Positions 10,858 to 20,900 of a DNA stretch of 64,000 nt are shown piece by piece. This stretch comes from Ophiosphaerella korrae (taxonomy: Eukaryota > Ascomycota > Dothideomycetes > Pleosporales > Phaeosphaeriaceae). Position 1 is the first letter of the stretch. The number at the start of each line of letters is the position of its first letter. The DNA lies in the NCBI GenBank assembly GCA_028456385.1, contig JALNQF010000001.1, forward strand, positions 806,001 through 870,000. Reading direction: 5' to 3'. The position numbers were made by a program, and so were the translations under genes. The notes under the pieces are model-generated. The model had not been told where the DNA came from. It worked only from the letters and a program-made list of their open reading frames with translations, and ran no database searches.

Positions 10858-12287
10858 CCAGAGATGCAGTTGAGTAGTACGGGTATTCTACAAAGCAATA
10901 TATCAGAGAGGCTCCGCAAATTGACACAATGTGTTTGGCTCAAACAGTGCTCGCAGTCACCCGTGCTGTGAGCCGCATGGTACATTGTACAAATACGTCA
11001 TATAGGATGGTGAATCAACGCGGCAATGAGTACGTATATAATGCTATAAAGTGTATGAGAAGGCTGCCCACCCAATCAAGCGTCACGGTCGCGTCGTTTG
11101 ACTGGCGTACTAGAGGCTTGAAAGAGGTACGCGCCGCATTATGGATAGGATTTTAAGGTTGGTATAACGGTAGCTTTGAGTCGCTCGTTTACAAGATGAA
11201 AGTTTTTCAATGCATAAACCCATCAAGTTGCTTGCTGACTTTATGGAGCGCAGCTGAACCTTGTCAGTGTTCCTTCGTATCTAGTGGAGATTTTGCGCCA
11301 TCACTCAAGTAGTGTGCCCCGGAATCGGTCAACAGCTGAGCCGCGTGTACGGTTACCTCTCATCTTCGACTTTTTTTATCCTTCTTCCACCGGAAACTTG
11401 GATATTTTTCAATGCCCCCCCCCCCTTTTTTGATCGGCCTCGAATACTGACGCTGTTCCAAGTCAGCCTACTTCACATGCTCCATGTATTTAATAGTTCA
11501 CCGAGACCTAACAACTCGGATTCTTACAGTATTTACTATATGACCTATTTTGTGCCTCGAATATGTGCCAATGTAGCTTAACATGTCAGTTCAGTAGCCA
11601 GCTCTGCGAACATGGGACCCCAGATATTCAGCACAGGCTTAGGCGCTGTCGAGCCTTGACACATCCCTGTTTACCGACAGCGATCATTACTGTTCACAGA
11701 GACGAAATCATGGCCTACAGTAGTCCAGCACATCGTTCAGTACTTCAGTATCCGTCACTGTGGCCAAGGCAAGTAGGACAAAGGCACCTCTGGACTAATA
11801 TAGAGTTTAGAGCAACCAGAGGCATGAGATACATCATTATTCTCGTTTCCCGACAGCACTTGAATATGAGTTCTGTGGCTCGGATTATTGGATGCCAAGG
11901 CCAATGAATGCGTAATAATGGTAATGGCAGATCCTACAAGCATTCGATTTTGTTGACTTTTGGGCACAAACTCGGCAGACTTGCGTCAAAAGAAGCCAAA
12001 TACTCATCCATAGCCTTGAGCAAAATCGAAATTTCCAACTTACCGTACCTGATAATCGCAGACATTTTTATGGCGAAAACGCTAGCATGTGACAAGACGA
12101 GCCCACGCTTTCACGCATGGCTTGTGCTCAAAACGGCCTGCAGGTCTCTCGCGTGGCGTTTTTTTTTTTTCAACCGTTATCGATAACGTAATTTGGCGTC
12201 ACCTGGTCACATCGTGCGGCGCCGCAGCCCTGATCATACTGTCTAGCACCACAGCCAAACATTATTTGCTTTCCCCTCGTGGCCAGG
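10858..12287. other. Intergenic region, no gene recognised
   Basis: Divergent spacer between the oxygenase-like gene (minus) and COX23 (plus), 1.4 kb. It contains a C10T6 homopolymer pair near 11,420 and a T10 run near 12,160. The short open frames show no conserved motif. The last 150 bp before the COX23 start presumably carry its promoter. Confidence 0.5.
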
Positions 12288-12777
12288 ATGAGCAACAAAC
12301 CCCCACCTAAGGCGGAAGCAAAGGGCGAAGAGTGGTCCGGCCCTGCTGCGACAAAGTTCGACAAGTATGTCCACGCCATTTGCCTCTGCTCGTGAACCAA
12401 GCATTGTGAACGCGTGACTGATGTCATAAACTCTAGTAAAGCGTACAGTGAATATTTTGACCCTTGTCAAGAAGCTGCAGACAAGAGTATACGATGCCTA
12501 AAGCGGAATGGCGGTGAAAGAGCCATGTGTGTGGATTTCTTCCAGTGAGTAAACCTATACTCCGCGGCCCAATGCTTTGACGTTGAGTATCCATACTAAC
12601 ATTTAGCTCAGGGCCTATAGAGATTGCAAAGAACAATGGGTACGTTGAATCTCTGTACATATCTCTTTGGCCTGATTGCGACTTACCATTGCTCTTCGAG
12701 TGGTAGCACAACAAGCTGACAACGTGTAGCAAGCCGCAAGGAAAGAAGCTCGGAGGAACACATCTTGGTTTGGATGA
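12288..12777 (+). CDS. COX23: Cox23-like mitochondrial intermembrane-space CX9C protein
   Basis: Four small exons: 12288-12364, 12437-12544, 12612-12639 and 12730-12777; 86 residues. The donors are GTATGT, GTGAGT and GTACGT, and a perfect TACTAAC branch site precedes exon 3. The product begins MSNKPPPKAEAKGEEW and contains twin CX9C motifs: CQEAADKSIRC, then C-V-D-F-F-Q-A-Y-R-D-C, where the second motif is completed only by splicing exon 2 to the 28-nt exon 3. It ends RRNTSWFG. Twin CX9C proteins fold by disulfide relay (Mia40/Erv1) in the intermembrane space. Cox23 acts in copper delivery or assembly of cytochrome c oxidase. The KAYSEYFDPCQEAADKS and YRDCKEQW segments match what I know of Cox23 rather than of other CX9C families. 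Because every exon is short, ORF-length methods miss this gene. Confidence 0.88.
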
Positions 12778-13185
12778 GAGATGTTGTGCGCTGAAAAATA
12801 GCATGTAGGATAGTATTGTATCATCACCTTTCTATGGAGAATTGAAACTTGGGCGTTTGATGACACATGAATGCTAAACCAAAGCATCTCGTCTGACAGT
12901 ATTCTTGGATCGATCTTTTTGTGGTGGGTATGCATTTGTACTTCATGGGATTTATCCAATAGGATGGAGGGCTCCAACGGGCGATTACGGATGAACCACA
13001 CACAGCCGCTGGGACTTGTACCATGAATAACCTAGCCTGATTTACACCGCTTCTTTTTTTATATCATAATCGAATTTCTCAAGAAAAGACGTGCCCCCTG
13101 ACTACGCTGCCGCTTTTTTTTTTTTTTTTTTTTTTGATACCAGTCTATACAGCCAAATTTTGAAAACCAGCCAGTTGTATATCAA
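12778..13185. other. Intergenic region between COX23 and tRNA-Gly
   Basis: No gene recognised. It includes a 22-base poly-T run at 13114-13135, just upstream of the tRNA. Confidence 0.5.
13114..13135. repeat. Poly-T homopolymer, 22 bases
   Basis: Uninterrupted run of 22 T on the plus strand, about 50 bp upstream of the tRNA gene. Such a run may vary in length between isolates or be miscalled in sequencing; no function is evident. Confidence 0.95.
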
Positions 13186-13256
13186 GCATCCTTGGTCCAA
13201 GGGTAGGATAATTGCCTTCCAAGCAATTGGTTCGGGTTCGAGTCCCGGAGGATGCA
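13186..13256 (+). tRNA. tRNA-Gly, anticodon TCC
   Basis: A 71-nt cloverleaf without intron. Acceptor stem GCATCCT pairs with AGGATGC. The D stem is GTCC/GGAT. The anticodon stem ATTGC/GCAAT closes the seven-base loop CTTCCAA, whose central triplet TCC reads GGA glycine codons. The T stem is TCGGG/CCCGG with loop TTCGAGT, and the discriminator base is A. The internal B box GTTCGAGTC is intact. The first RNA polymerase III terminator (TTTT) lies at 13269-13272, with a T7 run at 13288-13294. Confidence 0.95.
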
Positions 13257-13268
13257 TTATCATCTTTA

Positions 13269-13294
13269 TTTTGGTATTGTTTTATAGTTTTTTT
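13269..13294 (+). terminator. RNA polymerase III terminator for tRNA-Gly
   Basis: A TTTT run 12 bases after the tRNA 3' end, backed up by TTTT and TTTTTTT runs further on. Oligo-T on the coding strand is the standard Pol III stop signal. Confidence 0.75.
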
Positions 13295-13928
13295 GGTTGG
13301 TTGGGGATTGGGTGTGAATGGGTGAGCGGGGGCACCGTCAGGGCAGCTCTCTAAGCACAACTAACACGAAAATAGGATTTTTTCTTGGAAAGGAACTAAA
13401 CTAATTCCTAATTTGACAAGAACTCTATAATTGAGTCAATCATTATTATGCTGTTGCATAATTGGTCCCAGGTTCCACATTCAAGGCCAACACATGGATG
13501 GAAATAGATTCTGGAATACCTAGGTATGTAGCAGGAGGAACTCACTACAATCATCAAAGGACTTCACGTACTGCGATGGAATAACTCAGAAGTCGTAGAC
13601 ACACATGTCGTCATCATTAAGCCCACGAGAGTCGTTTAGTAGACTGGAAGAACCTACACCTGTATTGATATCTATCAAAACTCGTCTCATCAATGAATCC
13701 CACGGTATCTTACTACACACCGCAAGCTATGCCACTGGCTACGAACCACTGGTGCGCATGCTCGAAGAAATCTCACTCGAACTTCCCTTGCGAATTGCAA
13801 CATCGTGTCCCCGAAACTACTCATGACCATGATCGCCGGAAGGTGGATAGCCGCCTAGCGGTTGTGCTTTTTTGACTCCAGAATATGGGTAGTGGTGAAG
13901 TGACAAAATTCTAGTTGGTGGACACTCC
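13295..13928. other. Intergenic region, no gene recognised
   Basis: Spacer between the tRNA terminator and the 3' end of HCR1 (minus). The open frames around 13,600-13,880 are short with no domain, and I see no splice-linked continuation. Confidence 0.45.
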
Positions 13929-14970
13929 TCACATAAAGTCGTCACTGTGTAATTGTTAGGTGTGCCACACAGATCCAGAAAACAGGTCAACTTACTCGCC
14001 AAAATCATCATCATAAGCTGCCGTATCTGCTCTGGTACTGACGTCCCTCGTGGCATTCAATGCCGTCTTTGTCTTCGCAGCCTTTGTCTTTTTGCCGCCC
14101 TTCTCTGAAGCCTTCTCCTCCTTCATCTTCTCGTTGCTCAATGTGGTCAGGCCGCTCGCAATCTTCTTGATCTGCTCGCTGGGTAGGTCTTTTGCAATTT
14201 GTTTTGTGAATTCTTGCAGGAAAAGAGAATACTGGCCCTTCTTGGAGTTAGCGGCGATGAGGGGCGTCAGAGTCTCGCGCAGCTTGGTGAACTGGTCTTT
14301 GGTGTTGGGGTTGAAAATTTGTAGCGAACTGAGATCGATGGCTTTGGTAGGGTCGCTCGCGTCGGTGATGGTGATGGCCTTGCCGGCGCGCTTGTTGTTG
14401 ATGCCTAGGTCGCCGAATAGCTCCTCAGCCTGTGCCCGTGAGCCATCAAGCTCCTGCTGCCGTAGTCGAATGCGGCGCTCCTCCTCAGTCTCATCCTCGT
14501 CGCTGTCCAGATCACCTAGCTGCCGTCGTAGCCGGTTGGCTTCCCTGTGCTCCTCAATGCGCTGAGCCTTGCTCTTCTTGTTCGCCTTGGCCTCTGCTTC
14601 TGCCTTGGCCTTTGCCTCAGCCGCCTTCTTCGCCTTTTCGCGCTCAACTTCCGAGTCTTCGGCAGCGTCCCATGACTCTAGGACCTACCCTCGCAGTCAG
14701 TATGCTTATTTTTATGTGTGGTGCTGCGTCATGGGGTAAAGTTGTGTAGTGCGGGGCATGGTGGGCTGACGCACATCGCTATCATCTTCTTCATCGTCGA
14801 ATTTGCTGCGGCGGGCAATAGGCTTGTTAGGCGGAGAGGAAGGTGGCGTGCTCTCTTCGTCCTCGTCATCTATTGCGCCGTATATTAGTTTCTGCAAAGT
14901 GCTCGAGTGCCGTGTGTAGCAGGATCGGTAAGATGCACGAGTATGACGTACCCCATTTTCCAGGCGCCAT
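13929..14970 (-). CDS. HCR1: Eukaryotic translation initiation factor 3 subunit J
   Basis: Four exons on the minus strand: 14970-14952, 14869-14775, 14684-13996 and 13944-13929; 272 residues. The start MAPGKWDDEDEE is split across the first intron. The acidic N-terminus (RRSKFDDEEDDSD) is followed by VLESWDAAEDSE and a Lys/Ala/Glu coiled-coil region, then by the conserved LFGDLGINN and QYSLFLQEFTKQIAKDL segments typical of eIF3j. The last intron (13945-13995) has a perfect GTAAGT donor and a CCTAAC branch. It joins DDDFG to a 16-nt terminal exon encoding DDDFM and stop, restoring the acidic-aromatic C-terminus typical of eIF3j. Reading through the intron would stop immediately with GE. The protein helps stabilise the 40S-bound eIF3 complex and acts in 40S maturation and ribosome recycling (known of the family). 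Confidence 0.93.
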
Positions 14971-15386
14971 AGTTGCCGTTCGTGTATTCGAAGCGTCTGT
15001 TGAGAGCGTGAGAGCTGCTAATAGAAGGCGGCTGGCACGTTATATAATAGGAGGGGAAAACTTGAAAGTTTTGGTTCAGAGTTGAGCGCGTTGTTGGACA
15101 ATGGTCGGGCTCGGCGATTGCTTGCCTGCAGTCTGATTGCTGCCCAATCATTGTGAGTATCAATTCACTGCCCGTTGAACCCTATCCTTCTTTGCGTTTT
15201 GCAGTCATACTTATTGAATTGGCTAAGATAATACACTACCTGCTTTACGGAAAATATTTACATCTACAGAAAGACTTCAAAACTCTGCTGGCGTTAATCT
15301 TCAAAATGACTTGCGTCCTGCTCTCTCTACACCTTTGCCTATTTTATCCAGGCCTGTGATATAACATAGTTTCTTTTCATACACAA
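14971..15386. other. Spacer between HCR1 promoter and ERG12 3' end
   Basis: Contains the HCR1 upstream region and the ERG12 3' flank. A CCAAT sequence occurs near 15,144. No gene is recognised. Confidence 0.5.
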
Positions 15387-17149
15387 TTACTGAGGTACCT
15401 CCCAAGGTCGCCAAAACTTCCACCCTTCTCGTACTTCACGTTCAGTCTTCCGCCTTGAACTCGCGACACCTACCAGTCTTTCTATGCCTGTGATGCCTTC
15501 TGCCTTTAGAAACTTCTCTTGATCAATTTCTTCTCCACCCTCCTCTTCATTTACATTATGCAACACTGCTGGCCAGAGTATGCCAACCCCGTCACCGGCC
15601 AGAGTTGTTTCAAACTTCTCAAATCCTTCATTTTCAAGTTTGACTTCGAGGGAGTCGAGAATCTTGTATTTGAGTTTTGTACCGTTCGAAATAACCGATG
15701 CGCTACAGTCGACTTCGTCGGGCCCATCTGATTCGTCCTCGGAGGAGTCGTGCGCGCCGTTTGAAAGACCATTTGCCAAAGTTGGAGGTTGTGGCTTGAG
15801 GATTGTTATCGCGCAACCCCCACCACCAGCACCAGTAAGCTTGGTCCAGCCAATACCGGTATGGTCGATTATTTCGCGGATGCGCTCGAGCTTTGGATGT
15901 GAAACGCCGAGAGCAACAAGCAGGCCGTGATTTATAGTCACAAGTTCACCGAGGAACTTGAGAGAAGCATGCGATGTTGGGTCGAAGTCTGGTGAAGTGA
16001 GCAGCTTGTGGGCAGATTCTGTGACGAGGCCGATGGCATTCAGAATATTCTCCGTAAGAGCTGGGTGTGCTTCCTTGAGGTTTGCGACCTTGGCAACTTC
16101 GGTAGAGGTACTGCGCGATTGTCGGGTATTCACGAGAAGTAGTGGCAGCTCCGGGAAACTGTGGAGTGGTATGACGGACGGCGGGTCAGGGTAGGGGCGC
16201 CGTTGAAAGAGTACGGCTTTTCCACCCGATGCCACTGTATTGTCGACACCAGACGGGTTCCCGTGTATACACATCTCGCCGACGAACGCCCATCGGTTTA
16301 TCCGTTCAATGTTGAGTTCGCACTCCTGTGCTGGCTGATCTTGATGAGGACCGCTAAGAGCGCGGATTTGCATAAGCATTGCAGCGCTAAGACAGACGGA
16401 AATGCTGGCGCTGCTACCGAGGCCTGCGCCAATGGGTATGGTCGAACGCAATGTGTAAACACATGGTGGTGTTTTTCGTGAAGCAAGAGAGAGAAATAGG
16501 TAGAGAAAGGAGCACACGGAGGCGTGGTGGATCTTGCGTGTCGATTCAGGAGCTTTTAGCGAAACCTGGTCAATGAAAGGCTGTATGGCGGCGAGGAGGT
16601 CGGAGTCGAGGGAAGTGACGAGATCGTAGTAGTATTTCTTCTTTCCTGGCTTGGAGAAGGTGCCCCAGGGTAGTTCGTCAATGTTCCACTCATGCTCCAT
16701 TTGTATGTCTGGAAAGCGCAACTTGACGGTCCGGTTCGACTTGGACAGGAACGAGACGTGGAGGTACGAGCGGAGGGAGATGGCGGCTGCAATGGCTGCC
16801 TGCGTGCATAGTTAGCAAAGGCTCATGCGTCCCTGGGGCTGGCTTGTACCTTTCCATGCACCACTGCGTGCTCTCCATACACAATGACCTTTCCGGGCGC
16901 AGACACCATAAAAGGGGGCATCATAGGCGAAGACTGCTTTCGATGCAAGGCATCGCGTACTGGCGCTGCAGCGGCCGGCAACTCTGGCGCAAATTGGGCG
17001 GACATTGTGACTAAAGGCGACGACTTCTCGGAGGGCTGTGTGCCATTTGGCGTGATGAACCGGGGCTTGAGAAGACCCGCAGCGGGATTTGCTTTAATGC
17101 GCAAGCTGTCGTCTGTTGCCATGGCCGTCGTAGCAGGCGAAAATACCAT
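15387..17149 (-). CDS. ERG12: Mevalonate kinase
   Basis: Two exons, 17149-16850 and 16799-15387, with a 50-nt intron (TGCTAAC branch, CGCAG acceptor); about 570 residues from the first ATG. A second Met at 17122 (MATDDSLRIK) is an equally good start. GHMP-kinase motifs appear in order: VSAPGKVIVYGEHAVVHGK at the end of exon 1; the ATP-binding loop PIGAGLGSSASISV; GNPSGVDNTVASGG; and KLTGAGGGGCAITIL near the C-terminus. The enzyme phosphorylates mevalonate to 5-phosphomevalonate in the cytosolic isoprenoid/ergosterol pathway. The protein is longer than the yeast enzyme because of an N-terminal extension and a C-terminal insert, both low complexity. The upstream intergenic region is cut by a transposon nest whose terminal repeat begins about 160 bp before the start codon. 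Confidence 0.95.
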
Positions 17150-17307
17150 GCGGAGAAAGGGCGTTGTAGGTGAGGGTATTGTCAGGAGGCAGCAGCTGGT
17201 CCAAGATGGAGAATGTTGGGCAAGAGGTCATAATAGATGCACTAGCCGGCTACCGGTATCCACCTACCCCGGACTAGTGAAATGATTGACCGACGCCAGA
17301 GCTAAGC

Positions 17308-17309
17308 TA
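17308..17309. repeat. TA target-site duplication, left copy
   Basis: The TA dinucleotide immediately outside the left inverted repeat, matched by TA at 40129-40130. TA duplication is the rule for Tc1/mariner-pogo transposons. The surrounding bases (AAGCTAGC on the left, GGCTAGCTT on the right) are palindromic, so a slightly different boundary is possible. Confidence 0.7.
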
Positions 17310-17377
17310 GCTGACAGGGTTCCGAGCCACCCGGGGTTTCGAGCCATCCCTTAGAAACCAGCCACCCATCTAAAAAT
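17310..17377. repeat. Left terminal inverted repeat, 68 bp
   Basis: Begins GCTGACAGGGTTCCGAGCC and ends ATCTAAAAAT. Its reverse complement is at 40061-40128 with 63 of 68 positions identical; the five differences are all C/T. Confidence 0.95.
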
Positions 17378-17403
17378 CGTGTTATCTTAACAACCCTACT
17401 AAA

Positions 17404-17512
17404 ATAGACAACCGTAAAGAGTCTATACAAGAAGCTATTAGTAATCTTAATACTAGTATTTTTTTTAAGTTAAAGAGCTACTGTAAAGGCGTATAAGATC
17501 CCTTAAGCTACG
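17404..17512 (+). pseudogene. Pogo transposase N-terminus, degraded (first part)
   Basis: Translation reads (ATA in place of ATG) DNRKESIQEAISNLNTS, then, after a frame change in a T8 run, RATVKAYKIP*AT. This is the start of the pipsqueak/pogo-type helix-turn-helix seen in Fot1 transposases. It breaks off at CTACG (17508-17512), the target duplication of retrotransposon I, and resumes at 38637 with LYF, giving the expected RATLYxRL helix. The stop at the Arg position and the ATG-to-ATA change are both G:C-to-A:T transitions, as expected from RIP. Confidence 0.8.
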
Positions 17513-17517
17513 CTCTC

Positions 17518-17958
17518 TATAACGGGCTCACTAGGGTCGACTTCCTAATAGCCTAAAGGGTGTTAGTAGATTGTAAGGTAATATCAAAAGTTCGTATTGT
17601 AATCTACAATATACTATAAATAATAGAAGATGTTTTGCAACTATCTTATAATGTCGCTCGTAGTTAATAATTAAATTACCGATACTATCCTAATAATAGG
17701 TATTTATTACTAACTATATACCTACGTTTCTTAGCTAGCTTTATACTTTGTATTTACTAAGATTATAAATTACAAATCTATTACGTACCTAACTTTGTAC
17801 TTTGTATTTACTAAGATCGTAAATTATAAATCTATTATATATCTCTATTATAGTTAGTTTCTTAGCTAAGTTTATTACTCTATAAGTTATACGTACTTTT
17901 GTTATCTATAGTAAGGCTAATTAGTTTAAATTAGTCTTCTATTATTATAGCTATAATA
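17518..17958 (-). repeat. LTR of element I, left (3' LTR), 441 bp
   Basis: Starts TATAACGGGC and ends CTATAATA, the RIP-altered forms of TG...CA ends. It contains an internal direct duplication of about 50 bp (TTTGTATTTACTAAGAT...AAATCTATTA) also present in the LTRs of elements II and III. Its central part does not match the right LTR of the same element. Confidence 0.85.
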
Positions 17959-20900
17959 CTATTCCTTTCTTTAAGTAGGTTCTTATTTCTCTACTCTAGG
18001 CCTAAAGTTATTAGTCTAGTTTTTTTATTTATTTCTAATTCTTTATTATTCTCTATATCTTCTTATTCTAATTATAATAAACTTCTTCTTATTACTTATA
18101 TTACTTATAATAGAGTTAAAATATTTTCTTATACTTATTATACTTACTTAAAGCTTACTTATCTTATTTCTTTAAAAAATAGTAAATATTATAGTAAATA
18201 TATCTTTACTAATATCTAATATAAATATACTTCTTTAGGTATTTCTCTTATAAAGTATAAGTATTTAATTTCTATATAGTCTCTTTTTACTAAGTTATAT
18301 AAAGTAAGCTATTAACTAAGCTTAAGAGATACTATTATTATAGCTTACTACTACTAAGGCTAAGTATAAGCTAACTTTTTATAAGCTAGTAAATCTTTAT
18401 TTTTATATTAAGTATCTTTATAAGATAAAGGCCTATAATAACGCTAAATTATCTAAATAGTTTTATACTTTAGAAGCTAAGATAGACCTTAAAGATACTA
18501 TAGAGGTTACTCTAGCTTCTATTATATTAGATATTCCTAACGTCTTTCTATTTATTATTAGTAGTACTAATTTTCTTAGTTTACTATAAAGCGCTCTAGA
18601 GAGTTTTAACTTTAGAACTTCTCTAGTTTCTTAAAGTAGTTAAGGTTATTTTCTAGCTCCTATATATTTTCCTATAGTTTCTCTCTTTTATCTATACCTA
18701 TCTATTTTACTAGGTAGTAGTTTCTATTATTATAGGACTAGTATACTAAGATTTCTTTAACTTTCTATTCTTTTTATTCTTTATATATATCTACTTTATA
18801 TACTAGTAGCTCTATATTTTATAGTACTATTTTAAGTAGTATTACGTAGAAAGTTAAATATATCCTTATTTTATTTAGTAGCTTTAATTTAAATATAACT
18901 AGCGTAACTTCTTTCTTAATTTTATATAGTCCTATCTTAACGTAGTCTAATTTTAAACTTAGTTTCTTACTCTTAATATTTTTTTATATTAACTATACTT
19001 TTTCTTTCTTTTTAAACTAAAGTCTCTTTTTATATTTCTTATTATAGTACTTTACTATTTAACTATATAGGAACTCTATATCTTATTTTAATTAGTTATA
19101 TATATTTTTAAGTTTATTAGTAAAGTTTTTTCTTTTTAGAAACTAAGATATTTCTAGTCTTAGTATTCTATATATACTAAGGTTAAATCTATAATTTATA
19201 AAGAAAAGTAATACTTTTATTACTATATTCTTTACACTATTATATACTAACTATACTATAGGTAGTAACTATACCTAATTATTCTAGTTGTAGTTAAGGT
19301 AGTATCTTAAGTACTATTCTACTATCTAATTTATTTATTCTAATTATTTATCTATAAGTAGTATACTATTAATATTATATATTTAATTCCTAGCTACACT
19401 ATTATTATTCTCTATAGTTTTAATATAAATCTTATATCTCTATCTATAATAATCTTATCTAGTAGTCTATATTAGCTAATTATAGTTCCTAGAACCTAGT
19501 ATATAGTAACTTCTATTCTACTTTTTTTTTATATAGTCTAAAGTATAAATACTTTATAAACTTATTTACTATTATTAGAATTTTATTATACTTAACTCTT
19601 ACTATTAAATCTTTAGACTTAGGTAGTTTTATAATAAAGTCTATTATAATAACTCTTTATAGTTATTCTAGTACTTCTACTAGTTATAGTATCTTATATA
19701 GTATATATCTACTATACTTATTCTTTTAGTATTCTATATAGTCTTATAGTACTTCTATTACTAGTTATTTTACTTTTAGAATATAATAATCTTATAGTAG
19801 TCTATCTAATATTTTTTTAATACCTTAGTAACTATATACTAGTAATTTATAGAATTATTATATAAATTCTCTTTAGATCTTTTTTAGGATATATATTCTT
19901 CTATAGGCTTATACTAGTCCTTTTTAGATTTCTAGTTTCTCTATTTCTTTAGATATTTTTTATATTATTCTCTAAATCTATTTATCTAGCTTACTACTTA
20001 TTCTTTTAAGTATTATAGCTATTTTAAGTATATTTAGAACTAGATATCTTTCTTTATTCTTAACTAGAACTATACTAGTAGTACTTACTTCTTTTTATAA
20101 GTTTAGTTTTCTACTAAGAGTATCTATAAATTAGTTATCTTTCTCTTTTATATATATAATTTCTATATTAAATATTAATAAGAATTCCTACTATCTTATA
20201 TATTATTATAATAGTTCTTTATTTAGTATAAATCCTATAAGATTCCTATAGTCTATATAGACTTTTATTTAATATTTTACTCTTTATAAGTATACTCTCT
20301 ATTATTTAAATACTTTATAGATTACTAGTATCTCTTTATTATAGATTAAGTAGTTAAGTTCTACTATTTTTATCTTTTTAGAGAAGTATTTAACTAAGTA
20401 TTTTTTTTTAGTCTTTAGATCTTCTTATATTAGTACTATTCTATAAACTAAGTTAGATACGTCTATTTTTACTATTACTAGTAGATCTAGGTTATATATT
20501 CTAATAACTAGGTTTTCTATAAACTTCTTTTTAATCTTATTAAATACTTTATCGTATTCCTTTATCTATTAGAATAGTATATCTTTTTTTATAAGCCTTG
20601 TTATTAGTTCTATATCTTTAGACTATCTTACTATTAACTTTCTATAAAAGTTAGCTAAGCTATAGAATTATTATACTTCTTTTAGGTTCTTAGGTGTTAG
20701 CTATTTATTAATTAATCTAATCTTCTTTAGGTTAATTCTAATTTTTCTTAGTTTAATAATAAATCTAAGGAAGTCTATTTCTTTTATATAGAACTTGTAT
20801 TTTCTTATCTTAAGAAATAATTTACTTTCTACTAGTTTCTCTAGTACTTTATATATATATTATACGTATTCTTCCTCTATTTCTAAGAATATAAGAATAT

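Noticed and set aside
16884..17285. 133-codon plus-strand open frame
   Set aside because: Antisense to ERG12 exon 1, which carries a strong kinase motif.
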